A stretch of DNA of 64,000 nucleotides from Magicicada septendecula. Taxonomy: Eukaryota; Arthropoda; Insecta; Hemiptera; Cicadidae. Each line of letters begins with the position of its first letter. Position 1 is the stretch's first letter. The position numbers and the translations under genes were made by a program. The stretch spans positions 124,001 to 188,000 of the forward strand of contig JAWRYS010001461.1 of assembly GCA_034769895.1 (NCBI GenBank). Reading direction: 5' to 3'. The notes under the pieces are model-generated. The model was not told the origin of the DNA. It saw only the letters and a program-made list of their open reading frames with translations, and made no database searches. Shown here in pieces: positions 22,903 through 33,839 of this stretch.

Positions 22903-24179
22903 ATGGAGAGTAATAGTGATAAAGTCAACAACGTTGACCTGATCAGTACAAGTACAGACAATCAAGTAAATACAATAATAACCAAAACGGTAATAAACGA
23001 AATAAGCCTAACAGAATCAGTGACAATGGAAGGCGCTAAGATTCATTCAACGCCTATCCAAAACAAGCAAAATGACAATAACGATATAGTGAATATGATA
23101 CAAGTAATGCTAGAAAAGCAAAGTATGATGTTAAGCAATAATTTTAATGAATTTAAGGGCGAGATGAACAGTAAATTAAATGCCCTAAACAATCGTGTAG
23201 ACAATAATGAGAAAAAATTTGAGACTAAATTCGATGCAATGAGTATCGATATAAACAAACGTTTTGACACTAATGATGCTAAGTTTGACGTATTAAACAA
23301 TTCATTGTGTAGTATTGATGAACGAATTAATGAAATATGTAGAGAAACAAAAAGAGCAGCAGATGAGTTAAGAGAGTGTGTGTGGGTGGTAGATAGTAAA
23401 ACAAACATGTTAGAATTCACTCAAAAAGAACTTGGACAAAACATAATTACAGTAAATGATAAATTAGAAAATTCTGTAGGTAAAGCAGGTGATAAATTTG
23501 AGGGTGTTGAGAATGAGAGAGAACGTGAGACAGTTTAAATGTAGAGCATAAAAAGAGGGCAAATTTTTCTAGTGATACAGGTGAAGAAAAAGTTTCACCA
23601 GCCGTGTGGGAGGACAAAGGTTCCTCGTTAGTTTTTGTAAAAGACAAAAGGTCTTTAAATTATTTTTGTGTATCTGGTAAAGCCAGACGTTGTAATAATG
23701 TTGTGTTGCCCTCTGTATGGAATGAGAATGTAAAATGTTGTGAGAAGCATTGCAATGAAAGTGATTATGAGAGAGAGAGCATGGTAGAAATATATAAGGT
23801 GAAGAGAGATTATGAAGAGTTAATACAGAGTTTAAATAGTGAGAGAACTGGTAGAATTAAAAACATACCCTGTGTGACAAACAATGTGTATATTGATGAC
23901 AAATATTTGCCTGTTAATGAACCTATAGTAACAGAATATGGTAATAATAATGTAATGGTAATAACAAAAAACACTGACGGAGACTTTACAAATAATACTG
24001 ATGTCGACTTGATTTATGTTAAGATAATTTTGGGGGGTAACACTATAGATTATTGTTTTGATACAATGGGAAAAATAAAATTTTATGGCCATAACACACA
24101 AACTAGCCATATGTTGTATATCAATCAAATTGAAAAGTGTCATATACCGAAGAGACTAATTTTTGACGATGGAGGTTGA
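22903..24179 (+). pseudogene. Gag-like protein of E2 with one frameshift
   Basis: ATG at 22903 opens 211 codons (stop 23536-23538). A frame open from 23529 then continues to the stop at 24177-24179, so one indel near 23530 joins them. The N-terminal part shares HSTPxxNK and the following DIVNMIQVMLEKQ helix with E5; residues about 65-180 are coiled coil. The second part has RANFS as in E5 (RANFP), then LPSVWNEN (cf. VVPSVRNN), then ERESMVEIYKVKRDYEELI, and ends IFDDGG. No zinc knuckle or enzyme motif. Probably a particle-forming protein; function is inferred. An efficient programmed shift is possible but a plain indel is simpler, because E4 and E5 have no break here. Confidence 0.7.
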
Positions 24180-24252
24180 ACTAAAAAAGCAATGTATGGA
24201 CATATTAAATACTTTAATATATGGTAATGACCTTGCTGAATTTAGGAATTGA
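24169..24252 (+). CDS. Short conserved ORF overlapping the gag stop (E2)
   Basis: The ATG at 24169 lies inside the DDGG codons of gag, in the +1 frame, eleven bases including the gag stop. It codes for 27 residues beginning MEVELKKQCMDI and containing GNDLAEF. E4 and E5 have the same start (ME[AD]ELKxQCxDI). In other LTR elements this is where pol begins, so this may be the remnant of the Pol N terminus. The rest of pol is absent. Confidence 0.45.
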   Translation: MEVELKKQCMDILNTLIYGNDLAEFRN

Positions 24253-25512
24253 TGTGTGGTATATAAGAAAATTATTACGGAAACCTGTAAATAAATGTGT
24301 TAAAGTTAAATGTATTGTGTTAATAGTATTCCGTTGCAATGTATATTATAACATATGTTTGTAATGAGAGGGAAAGGTATAATAATAAATAATAATAATA
24401 ACTGTATTCCACTAAAATAATGAACAAAAGGTATTCATGAAGCCTATTTTGTATTTATATTCAAAGTGTTTTAAATAATATAACTAAAGTTAAAATGTTT
24501 TTAGTAAAATGTTATTCAAGTAATTGTGGTGAATTAAAATATCTGATCTGAATTGGAATAAAAAATTTAAGAAATAAATATGTTAACTAAAAGATTTATA
24601 AAAATTGAAAAGTGCAGTATAGGTGTTAGAGGTGATGCAAGCAGAATGTTTAGGCTGAAGGAGTGTTTATAACTGTGTTTATTAAAACAGCCTGGCAGAC
24701 AACTGTTGATGTAAACAGGTGTGTTGTATGTTGTGACTAAGGTCTACAGACATACTTGGTGACAATAACAAAAATGTTGCAGTCTGCTGAATCATTGCCA
24801 GTACGAAAATCCTATTATGAAAAAAAAAGAAACATCTGATGTGATGGAATGTAAGTAATATTTTTGTAGGGTCTTTTTGTAAAATGTAATTAAAACAAAT
24901 GAAATTGTTTCGAACAAATAAGATTGAATCAATGAACTTAGAGTTTGAGAAATTAAATATAATTAAATTAATTTGGTAATTAAATTAATTGGAAAGATGA
25001 TTTTAATAATAAATTTAAATTTATTCTGATTCAAATTTCAAATGTAATTGTTAAATAAATGAAAGATGTACTTTATTTAAAAGTGAAAACTGAAGGAAAT
25101 TTTGTGTAAATGTAATTTTGTATAATTAAGGTGTTATTTAGGATGGGTAATATTATACGGGGAATATTATTTAGGCTATATTATTATTTTAAACCAAACC
25201 AGTACTTTGTATAAGCAGAACCAGTACTTTGCAAAGAATGAACCAGTACGGCTAAGAGGAACCAAATCAGTTGTGGGATATGGAGTGATGGAAGGCCGCT
25301 TGTCGATTTTTTAATTAAATGTTTCAAAGTCAGGCGATACTGGGGCGGGTATCTGTCCGAGCTTATGGTGGTGGGATCTCGAGTAGAGAAGTCCCGTAAG
25401 ATCGGATGGGTGCTGCCACAGCCGCCAGACTAGGGGGGTAAGAACCCACAATTTTAGTAGAGTGTTCAGGGGGTTGCGGCGCCATGTCCTCACTGATCCT
25501 CCTAGGTTTAGG
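24253..25512 (+). other. E2 3' internal region without genes
   Basis: About 1.3 kb with no coding signature. Its last 370 bp (from about 25190: AACCAGTAC repeats, GTTGTGGGATATGG, GGATCTCGAGTAGAGAAGTCC, GGGGGTTGCGGCGCCATGTCC) align with the same region of E4 and E5, so the non-coding 3' part is conserved within the family. Confidence 0.6.
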
Positions 25513-25561
25513 CAATAAGAGTTTGAACGCCTCGGCCTTCAATCTCTTATTGGGGGTGTAT
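25513..25561 (+). promoter_or_regulatory. 40-nt hairpin plus polypurine tract of E2
   Basis: CAATAAGAGTTTGAACGC - CTCG - GCCTTCAATCTCTTATTG forms an 18-bp stem with two mismatches. It is followed by GGGGGTGTAT and the LTR. Length (40 nt), 4-nt loop, and position match E4 and E5, while the stem sequence differs with paired changes. Confidence 0.65.
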
Positions 25562-26837
25562 TGTAACGGTACAGAATTGTATGCAGCCTTAGTTTTAATT
25601 TTATATCAATTCAATCAATCTTTAAAATTGTTAACTTTCACCTGTGAGGAGCCCCAGTACAGCAATGCACATACAGTTAGCCTAAACAATTGCCCAGACG
25701 TATTGCGCAACTGCCCCAGCAGCAGGCTCTTTGTGAATGACAGTCTGCAGTTTGTCATCAGAGAGTGAGCAGCAGTCATTAGACAGTAAAGTTGGTGATT
25801 TGAATTAAAACAGTGGCCTCGGGTGAAAGATAGGCCGTAATTAAGAGTAGGCCTATCTTTCAATGCATTGAAAAGTGTAAAGTGTACAAACAATAGTGCG
25901 GTCACATAGTTAAAAACATATAAGAGTTCAAGTCACGTATGTCGGCCGACTTTTGTTGTGAAGCTATCCGACAAACAAGTCTGTAAAAGTAAAATTCGTA
26001 ATTGCAAACTAAAGTGAATTAAATAAGACGGAGTGTGTAGCGGTAGTGCGGAAGATTATGAACTGTGGAAATAACCTTAGTGACCAAAAACAGCCTACAA
26101 CACAAGGTGGTAATGGAACGGATGTAACGTGTCAGAAATGGGGTATTTTATTTTATTTTATTTCAGTTTTCGGGGTTTCATAAAAATATTGTGCAAATTT
26201 TAATTCCAGTGTAACCGACCACGTGTTGACTGAAACAGTTTCAGAACAAAGGCAAGACACAGTATTCCGTTGTGAAATCTGTTGAAGTATGTACCACCCT
26301 AAGTTTTCTCAGAACTGTGCGTGAATGTGACGGCGCACGCACGCACGACACAGTATTTTAATATATTTAAAATGTATTAGAATATAACACGGATTAACGC
26401 CGTGGGTTAAGTATTCTACATATAGCTATCAGAACTATTCCCTAAATACAGACATTAAACATAAATACCGAGTTTTAATTACGGGGTTAAAAGAGAATCA
26501 AATAAAAAGTATGAATGAGAGAGCGTTGCAAAGTGCTGGTCAAGTTATTTGTAAATTGTACTATTGCTAAGTCATTTTCATATGCGTTAAAACCAATTGT
26601 TCAAGTATTCATGCCTTATTTTTTTTAAAAATGTAATGTAAAAATAGAGCGAAAGCAAATAGTAAATTAAAGAAAGTTAGTTGTTTAGAATACAAAATTT
26701 GGTGTTAGAAAAATTATGTTGAAACGTCAACCCAAGTAACCTTGTCTGTAACTGGTTTCGTCTGAACGACTTTGGACCCGAAATTCGAAGGTAAGAATAA
26801 GATATATAATATTTGATATAAAATTATTAGTGTTTCA
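25562..26837 (+). repeat. 3' LTR of E2 with nested insertion
   Basis: Same ends as the 5' LTR. It is 271 bp longer because of a 267-bp insertion plus a 4-bp target duplication at 26119-26393; 1005+267+4 gives exactly 1276. Confidence 0.9.
26123..26389. mobile_element. 267-bp nested element, probable solo LTR
   Basis: Present only in the 3' LTR of E2. It begins TGTAACGTG and ends ATAACA, and is flanked by CGGA at 26119-26122 and 26390-26393. A TG...CA unit with a 4-bp duplication is what a recombined solo LTR of a Ty3/gypsy-type element leaves. It could also be a short non-autonomous element of another kind. Confidence 0.65.
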
Positions 26838-26841
26838 ACAT

Positions 26842-27503
26842 ATTGAAATATTATATGAATGACAGTAAGAGGAAAAACATATGCCCACCGCATGATTAAA
26901 AGTGAATTTTAAATTTGCATTATTATGCTAACTAGCAAAACAGCTTAATTTTTCACAAAATGTGGCATCAAAAGTCTAACAAAATAAACTGAACCAAACA
27001 CATTACACAGTTTTGCCAATCATGTGTTCACGAACATGATATGGAATATAAAAGCTACTTTACCTTAAGTGTCAATACATTCTCAACTACTACCGTGCAT
27101 GAATGCAGTGATTGTATAGTACGAGTTGTTATCCATCCATGCTGTGAGTCAAACAGTACGAGTTAGCAGTGAGTTATGTCAAACAAAATCCATCTACGGC
27201 CTGACTATAAATTCCCTCAAATAAAAATAGTTGCAGAAGAATGTAGATTATTTGGAATAATCAAAGTCCATACATTTCTGGATTATTAAACCAACACAGC
27301 ACACAAAAAGGGTCATTTCGATGAAATTATCAGAAATAACCTACAAAGTAAAAACAAAACTAATAAATTATATTAAACGTCAACATGACAAATAATATGA
27401 AAATCAAAAGTACAGTACAGACGATGACATTTATGAAAAAAAGTATGGTGATATTAAAAATATCAGTTGGTAACACTGAAACACTGAGGTTACAAACAAT
27501 TGA
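26842..27503. other. Non-coding sequence between E2 and the host gene
   Basis: No gene or repeat recognised. It should hold the 3' UTR of the minus-strand host gene ending at 27504; I could not place a polyadenylation signal with confidence. Confidence 0.4.
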
Positions 27504-27624
27504 TTAAAATAAGTATGAATACAAGACTGCATTAGGTTGTTCAGTCTTTTCTACTGCAGCCAGTTTCTGTTTTAAATTTCCAAAATACGTTTGGAGCTTG
27601 GAGGATGAAACAGTACAGTGGAAA
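27504..27624 (-). CDS. Host coiled-coil gene, terminal exon
   Basis: The acceptor is TTTACAG before 27624. One base completes the Ser/Arg codon begun in the previous exon, then 39 codons include SSSKLQTYFGNLKQKLAAVEK and the frame stops with TAA at 27504-27506. Confidence 0.7.
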
Positions 27625-27702
27625 CTGTAAACTTTAATGACAAATAATAAGAGATTCTGAGATTTGTGAAATCTTCCACCTTTCAAACATTAATGTCACG
27701 TA

Positions 27703-28286
27703 CAGTAGAGCATCGATTATCCAAACATCTCGGGACTATGGCCCGTTCGGATAAAAGATCGTAAATTGAAAACACTGTTTCTTTTTACAAAAACAATGGT
27801 TTTTATTACAAAATCATTCCTAACATACTGTTACATAATTACAGCAACCTGTATACTGTACTGTAGTGTATTACTAAGGCTAAAAATCATTGAATTAAAC
27901 TGAATGTTTGAATAAAAACCAAAAGTCAATTTAAACAAAATTAGACTTTAGTGACAAACACTGTAGGCATACTATAAAATTAATTAAAAAACAGACATTC
28001 GGTGACGGAAACTTTGTTGACAATCGAAGTTTGTTGATGTAAATGTGTTTATTGATTCTTTGTTTATCAAAGGATCAAGTAAGGCTGTATAGCTACAGTG
28101 TTTATTTATTACTGTACAGTACTGTAATAATTTATAGTATACAATTTTTTATGTTCAATAAATATCCAATATGCCTCCATGTATCCAATACATTTCTGTA
28201 CAGTACAGTACATAATTGTTCTTTTCATTGAGTTCGGATAATAGATCATTCGGTTAATGGATGTTCGGATAATCGATGCTCTACTG
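27703..28286. mobile_element. Non-autonomous Tigger/pogo-type MITE
   Basis: Ends are CAGTAGAGCATCGATTATCC and its reverse complement, flanked by TA at 27701-27702 and 28287-28288. The 584-bp interior has no transposase. The GTTCGGATAA motif repeats near the right end. It lies in the last intron of the host gene. Confidence 0.85.
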
Positions 28287-28700
28287 TATTTAACAAATAC
28301 ACAATATATCCTGAAAAGTTTTTTTTTATAGGTGTATATACATACAAATTTTACTACATAAAACATACTATAAAAATTTTGTATAATGTAAATAAAAATA
28401 AAAATACACCACACAAAGAATCACAAAGCTAAGTACAGTGCACCTGCTTGTGGTGTCAATGGAAAGGACTGGCTGTTGTTACCTCTGCATTAGCTGTTGC
28501 AATGCTTACACAAGCACTTTTTAACTGATTGAATAGAAAGAGTTTAGAAATTTAAAAGGTACTACACAGTACAACTTTTTAAAATAACTTGTTAGCTAAC
28601 TACATCACTTTTCATAAGATCCCTAGAATGTTCATTTTCAGGTATAACTTTTTTTTATTAACCTCTCTGAAAATCTGATTGATAATTGACAGCTTCTTAA

Positions 28701-29206
28701 CACATTCAGGACTATATGAAAAATGCATTCATTTACCGTACAGACTGGGCTTTTTTGCATTTTTTCAAAAGCTTATACTTCTAAACCATATAATATTTAA
28801 ATATATAAAGCTATATTATATTATAAAACCAAGCATTCTCATTAATTTAGTGCAAATTTTATGTCAGTAGCTCGTAAAATAAATAAAATATTAATTTTTA
28901 AACTTACCCTGTTTTTCGTGGAAGCCATTTTCCTCACGCCGACCATGCGGCTTGGTTATGTACAGTGTGTTGTGTACAACATACAAAAACAAGCTACTGT
29001 TGTGTTCAGACTCTGATTGCTGCTGCCATCTACATTTCAAAATGTTAACTACTAATACTGCTATCGTTTCATTATGACTAACAGCGAGCGGGAGCCGTAT
29101 TACGTTTATTACGCAGTTAGATACGCGACTGCGAGCTATGCCCGCACTTTGTCTTTATGGGACTCTACGGTACTGCGGGCAGTGCCCGCAGCTCGTCTCG
29201 AATGTG
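28701..29206. mobile_element. Non-autonomous piggyBac-type MITE
   Basis: TTAA flanks both sides (28697-28700 and 29207-29210), the piggyBac target. The ends CACATTCAGGAC and (from the right) CACATTCGAGAC are inverted repeats. A GC-rich palindrome TGCGGGC-AGT-GCCCGCA lies near the right end. No ORF of transposase size. Confidence 0.7.
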
Positions 29207-29370
29207 TTAATTGACTCTTTCAGATAATCCCGTAGTCTACTACAGTTGTATTTTGTAATCTATACTCATTTATTATAAAGTGGCTTTGGAATTAATTATA
29301 AAAGTATGATTTGCTGTTAGGCAATAGTTGTTAATTATTTGTTACTTAGTAGCCGTATTTTAATCATATA

Positions 29371-30606
29371 CGAGGGGGATTTGAAAAGTTTGTGGCCTAC
29401 CATTAAACGAATGTGTGGTGTTTCTGTGTTTTAACGAATCGTGGCACCACGTTCGCCCCACGAACAGCTGTGAAGCGTCAAGTCAGGTCAAGTCATTGTT
29501 GCGGAGAAACAGCTGTATATATATAAGGTTATCTCACAGCAATGCTGTAAATGGAGAAACTGAACATCAAATTTTTTGTTAAGAAAGGTTTAACGCCAAC
29601 AGAAATTTTTAATGAGATGAAGAATGTGTTGGACCTTCATTTACTACAGTGAAAAAATGAATTACTGAATTTAAACATGGTCGTGCAAGTTTGGAAGATG
29701 CCCCGCGTACTGGATGTCCAAAAAGTGCCACTACACCAGAAATCATCAATAAAGTGCACGATATTGTTTTGGAAGATCTCCGTTTAAAGGTGTCTGAAAT
29801 TGTTAAGCCTGTGGGCATCTCAGATGAAAGGCTACATCACATTCTTACTGAGGAATTAGATATAAAAGCTGTCTACAAGATTGATGCCGCGTTGTTAACA
29901 AGTGACCAAAAAAGCATGCGAATGCAAGCTTCTCAGGAATATTTGGACCGTTGTAAGAAAATTCCAAAAGATTTTATTCACAGATTTGTAACAACTGACG
30001 AAACTTGGGTCCATTACTTCACTCTAGAAACAAAACAACAGTCGAAACAATGGATCCATAGTGATTCGCCATCTCCACAAATGGTAAAATCAATTTTGTC
30101 GGCTGGAAAGTGTATGGATCCATTTTTCTGGGATGCTAAAGGGATATGTTACTAGATTGAATTGAAAAGGGTCAAACGATAAATGTAGAGTATTACGCTA
30201 ACCTTCTGAGCCAATTAAATATAAAAATTAGAAGAAAAAAACAGGTTTAGCAAAGAAGAACATATGCATTGTGTCTATGGCAAAAATCGCCGAGTTGAAG
30301 TACATCTGTTGCACCATCCGCCTTATTCGTCTGATTTAGCACCATCTGATTTTCATCTATTCCCAAACCTCAAAAAATTGTATGGGGGGGGGAAGCGATT
30401 TTCCTCAGATGACGAGCTGAAAGCGGTAGTAAATGGTTATTTTGAGGACCTAGAAGAATCAGACTTCCACAAAAGAGTAAGTGACAGGGTAATGACTTGA
30501 CGCTTCCCTGCTGTTCGTGGGCGAACATGGCACCACGATGCAGTAACAAACAGAAACGCCATACATTTGTTTCTATGGTAGGCCACGAACTTTTCAAATC
30601 GCCCTC
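29371..30606 (+). mobile_element. Mariner transposon (defective)
   Basis: The ends CGAGGGGGATTTGAAAAGTT and, read from the right, TGAGGGCGATTTGAAAAGTT are inverted. The pairing goes on imperfectly for about 120 bp (GGCCTACCAT, GTGGCACCACG, CGAACAGC, GACTTGAC). TA precedes the left end; the right flank is mutated. It contains a broken mariner transposase. Confidence 0.85.
29551..30500 (+). pseudogene. Mariner transposase remnant
   Basis: It starts at ATG 29551 (MEKLNIKFFVKKG) with a frame break near 29630. The HTH and linker follow (29691-30155: DAPRTGCPKSATTPE, VSEIVKPVGISDERLHHIL), then the first catalytic aspartate in VTTDETWVHYF. After several breaks, 30264-30500 carries HHPPYSSDLAPSDFHLFPNLKK with the last catalytic aspartate and then GGKRFSSDDELKAVVNGYF. 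This is the D34D arrangement of true mariners. The C-terminal 40 or so residues are missing because the frame stops right at the terminal repeat. It is a dead copy on the opposite strand to the host gene. Confidence 0.85.
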
Positions 30607-30762
30607 ATGGTTAAAATATTTCATTAATCAGCCAATTCAATGTTTTGACATAACACAATGCATAAACCTTCCTGGTATGAAACAAATTGTGGTTGAACTC
30701 AAGTTACAGTAAAAGTGATGGTGTGCTGTGCAAATAAACTTCAAAGTGATACAATTATTTAC

Positions 30763-30914
30763 CTCACACTTTTAGACATCAAGCCATTCATGGAAGTGAT
30801 CTGTTCCATTGTCACCCTATGAAATTCACACAGTTGTCTTAAATCAAGCATGCTTTCTTTTTGTAAATTCTCAAATTTTTCTTTATACAACTGAATCATT
30901 TCTAATTCACTGTC
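30763..30914 (-). CDS. Host coiled-coil gene, penultimate exon
   Basis: Acceptor TTTATGCAG before 30914 and donor GTAAAT after 30763. It reads DSELEMIQLYKEKFENLQKE... and RQLCEFHRVTMEQITSMNG without a stop, phase 0 in and phase 2 out. Confidence 0.8.
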
Positions 30915-31280
30915 CTGCATAAATATAATTTACACAAAATTAGTAGAGGTATTTTTAACGTTGACATTAGGGACTTAATCATCACACCACTGCTAGACTT
31001 AATTATATAAAAGTATAAGATGAATTGACCATATGCTTTTGTTTTTAAGAAGGTATAAATCAATGTTTTTATAAAAATTTGTACACACAAATATAGTAAA
31101 ACGTCTCTATAACAGACACTCAACACATCAAGAAAAAATGGTAAAAAAAAATGTCTGGTTTTGGGAAGCACAGCTTATAATATATGGTAGAAGTTCAACA
31201 GTATTGTTCTTTTTCTATACTATCAAATAAACATATCCAATAATTGTATGAATAGTACAGTAAGTATGTACTATACATAG

Positions 31281-31459
31281 TAGTCTCCTACCCCCTGCCA
31301 TTTCAGCATAACCTCTTACACCCATTCTTCTAAGGTTTTTAAGCACATCATCCAACCATCTTATTTCCTGTCGACTTGTCTTCCTGCTTTTATATACCCG
31401 TGTTCTCAGGATTTTCCTGATGTGCTCATTCATCCGTTCCAACTGGCTTAGCCACTGTA
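31281..31459 (-). pseudogene. RTE-like non-LTR element 3' end fragment
   Basis: Minus-strand translation gives MNEHIRKILRTRVYKSRK, RWLDDVLKNLRRMGVRGY, then a tail. The RWLDDVxxxLRxMGxRxW motif is the usual C-terminal end of RTE-type reverse transcriptase ORFs. Only this end is present. Confidence 0.6.
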
Positions 31460-31542
31460 ATCATTAAGCTTTTACAAATTTTACAATATCTTCATGTTTC
31501 AGTAGCTCATCTATTTTCTGGTGATATCTTATTCTTCAATAG

Positions 31543-31726
31543 CAGTGGCTAGGCCAGTTGGAATGGATGAATGAGCACATCAGGAAAATCCTGAGAACAC
31601 AGGTATATAAAAGCAGAAAGAGAAGTCGACATAAAATACAGTGGTTGGATGATGTGCTTGAAAACATTAAAAAAATGGGTGTAAGAGGTTCTGCTGAAAT
31701 GGCAGTGAATAGGAGATCTTGAACAG
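31543..31726 (+). pseudogene. RTE-like 3' end fragment, inverted partner
   Basis: It is an imperfect reverse complement of 31281-31459, about 85% identical by eye, reading on the plus strand (NEHIRKILRTQVYKSRK, QWLDDVLENIKKMGVRGS). The pair faces apart around an 83-bp centre. Divergence shows the two are old or came from different source copies. Confidence 0.6.
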
Positions 31727-32493
31727 GATTGGTACTGAAGGCCACGGCCCACATTAGAGAAGAAGGAGATGAAGAAGAAGACACTCTAACAAAGCCTCTG
31801 TTTTCCTTAAACCAGTACATCTCACAAAATCAAGAAAGTGACCAAATTCACATTAAGTTATGAACTTGTAATGGGACAGAATTGAATTTAATTTAATTGT
31901 GAATGCGACGCAGAGGAGTTACCCATATTGGGCCTCAGTCTTTAACAATAGACATTCCTGTAGGGAACGCCCATTTGCACGTTTGTCCAGAAAGTCTGTC
32001 AACATGCACCGTTTCCAGGTGCTCTGGAATGTGCACAAGTGCGCGGATGCTTGCTCGCGCATGTAAATCGTCACGTACTAGGCTAGCTGGTCAGTTAGCG
32101 TGAATGTACTATACATAGTGTTAACTAATTATTGTCACGTGATTCCTTTTTGGGCCTATCAGAAGCAAGAAGCCGAACTCGAAAACGCTTTTGCCATCTT
32201 GAAAGCGTCGGTTTTGGCGTCTGTCATTCTACAGCTGCGGCTTCGGCCGGTTCAGCATAAAAGGCTCGCGAGCCGAAAACTTATTAAAACCTTCAAAATG
32301 TGTTAAAAAATTATAATTTAAAGTGATATAAAATGTAACATCAAACAAAAATGCAGTGAACAGTTTGGACGGACTGAATATACGGAGTGTGACACGTGAT
32401 TTGAAGGGACGCCGACAGCCAAGTAACAATATTATAAACCAATCACTATATAAAAGAAAGAAATTTTACAAAAGCGCTTTATAATATAAAATG
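31727..32493. other. Intronic sequence, nothing recognised
   Basis: No gene. It contains a moderately GC-rich stretch (31900-32300) without coding features. Confidence 0.4.
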
Positions 32494-32510
32494 TAACATA
32501 TAAATGTGAG

Positions 32511-32781
32511 CCTCCAGGTGGTCTAGTGGCTAACGCGGGCGATTGATGCGCTCGTGGTCCCGGGCTCAATTCCCGGCGGAGGTTCCGTACGGCGTGCACT
32601 CAGCGTCGTGAGGCAAACTGAGTAGGCGCTGAGATAACAGCGCCGCCTCCTGGCTGTGAATACCGCAACTAGCGGCTGGTGGCGCGTAGTACTAGCCATA
32701 CACCGTCACACTAACACAAAAGCAGTGCGGTACGCCTTGGTCCTTAACGGACTGTTAGCGCGGAGGTTTAATTTAATTAAT
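32511..32781 (+). mobile_element. tRNA-derived SINE
   Basis: A 17-bp target duplication TAACATATAAATGTGAG lies at 32494-32510 and 32782-32798. The head has a pol III A box (TGGTCTAGTGGCTAACG) and B box (GGTCCCGGGCTCAATTCCC). CCTCC near the start can pair with GGAGG after the B box, as in a tRNA acceptor stem, and the middle forms an anticodon-like stem (GGGCG/CGCTC). A 170-bp unrelated body and a TTAATTTAATTAAT tail follow. Confidence 0.85.
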
Positions 32782-33529
32782 TAACATATAAATGTGAGTG
32801 TGAGAGACAAAAGAATGAGCAAGATGTTGTGGGTTGCCTTCCTATAATTTAATTAATTTTTTACGTTAAGGTTTGAAATTAGTTATTAGAATATTTACCA
32901 TGTTAAAGTAGCATAAATGTTTGTTTTGTATTTTTGAAGAAAAAGTAATAGATAAACAGTAATAGTTCTGAGAAGAAAATGAATACTAAGTAAATTTAAA
33001 AGAAAATTAAAATAAATTTTGAAATTGAATAATAAACAGAGCTGATTAATATAGCCAAAGAGCGTGTTTATTACGTAACGAACCCAGTAACCTCTCTTAC
33101 AGACTGTGAGTTCGTGTAACAGGATCCTGTACCCCGAAAAGGTAAGAGTTATGAGAATTGAAAATAATGTTGAGAATACATTTATATTTCTTTTATTAAT
33201 TGTGTAAAAAATCTGAAAGTTATCAAAATGTTCATCACTTGTAAATAAACACAAATCCATATCAGCATTAAATTCGCTGCAACAAAATTATTATTCCTAC
33301 AAAATAAATTTTCTCTTACTATAAACTTGGTGAAACTGGTAGTGGTGTAACAAATATGACATGAGAATGGCATTAACCTTCACATTAGCAAATACTGTTG
33401 GCGTTCACTATGGAGTATAATTACATTTTACTTAATTTATATTCGATTACCATAACTTAACTACCATTAACTTAACTTTATAACTTAACTACCATTTTAA
33501 TATGTAGTACAAAAAATATTATAATATAC

Positions 33530-33626
33530 CTGAAGTCGTTTGATCTTTGCTTTGTACTCGTCACCTATTTCTTGTATAATTTTCCTAAGTCGCCCTACAT
33601 GAGACTGCCATGCATCTGTCTCTCTC
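33530..33626 (-). CDS. Host coiled-coil gene, internal exon
   Basis: Acceptor TTGTACAG before 33626 and donor GTATAT after 33530. It codes RETDAWQSHVGRLRK then IIQEIGDEYKAKIKRLQ, phase 2 in and phase 0 out. Confidence 0.8.
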
Positions 33627-33740
33627 CTGTACAATATGGGATATAGCATTAAAATGTTGCACATTTTTATATTAAACCAAACAGTTATTTTTAATGGAAA
33701 GCAGACTGCAGTGATATAATGCTCTCAAATAAACACTTAC

Positions 33741-33826
33741 CTGTGTATCTTGGACAAGTTATCCAGCTCATTTTTATGACATTTTTCCACCAATTCCAAC
33801 TGAAGCTTTAATTCACTGTTTTCTAT
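33741..33826 (-). CDS. Host coiled-coil gene, internal exon
   Basis: Acceptor ATATTGCAG before 33826 and a consensus donor GTAAGT after 33741. It codes IENSELKLQLELVEKCHK then NELDNLSKIH. The exon upstream of it was not found. Confidence 0.8.
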
Positions 33827-33839
33827 CTGCAATATGTGT

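Larger units (their letters stand above)
21695..26837 (+). mobile_element. LTR retrotransposon E2 (gag-like only)
   Basis: The 5' LTR 21695-22699 (1005 bp) and 3' LTR 25562-26837 (1276 bp) are nearly identical once a 271-bp nested insertion is removed from the latter. A 4-bp target duplication ACAT lies at 21691-21694 and 26838-26841. The primer site TGGCGCCCGAACTGGGAC follows the 5' LTR. The internal region has one gag-like gene with a frameshift and no pol. Confidence 0.9.
27504..33826 (-). other. Host gene locus: last four exons of a coiled-coil protein gene
   Basis: Four minus-strand blocks (33826-33741, 33626-33530, 30914-30763, 27624-27504) each have AG before and GT after (the last ends in a stop). 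Their phases join without a break: 86 nt (28 codons + 2), 97 nt (1 + 32 codons), 152 nt (50 codons + 2), 121 nt (1 + 40 codons including TAA). Together they give about 151 residues rich in Glu, Lys, Leu and Gln, a typical coiled coil such as occurs in centrosomal or ciliary proteins. I do not recognise the family. Upstream exons must lie to the right. The introns contain a Tigger-type MITE, a piggyBac-type MITE, a mariner, RTE-like ends and a SINE, all compatible with intronic insertion. Confidence 0.75.

Noticed and set aside
23529-23540. Programmed frameshift in E2 gag
   Set aside because: E4 and E5 read the same region in a single frame, so a simple indel in E2 is the better explanation.
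32515-32590. A tRNA gene
   Set aside because: The boxes and stems are those of a tRNA-derived SINE head: a long body, tail and target duplication surround it.
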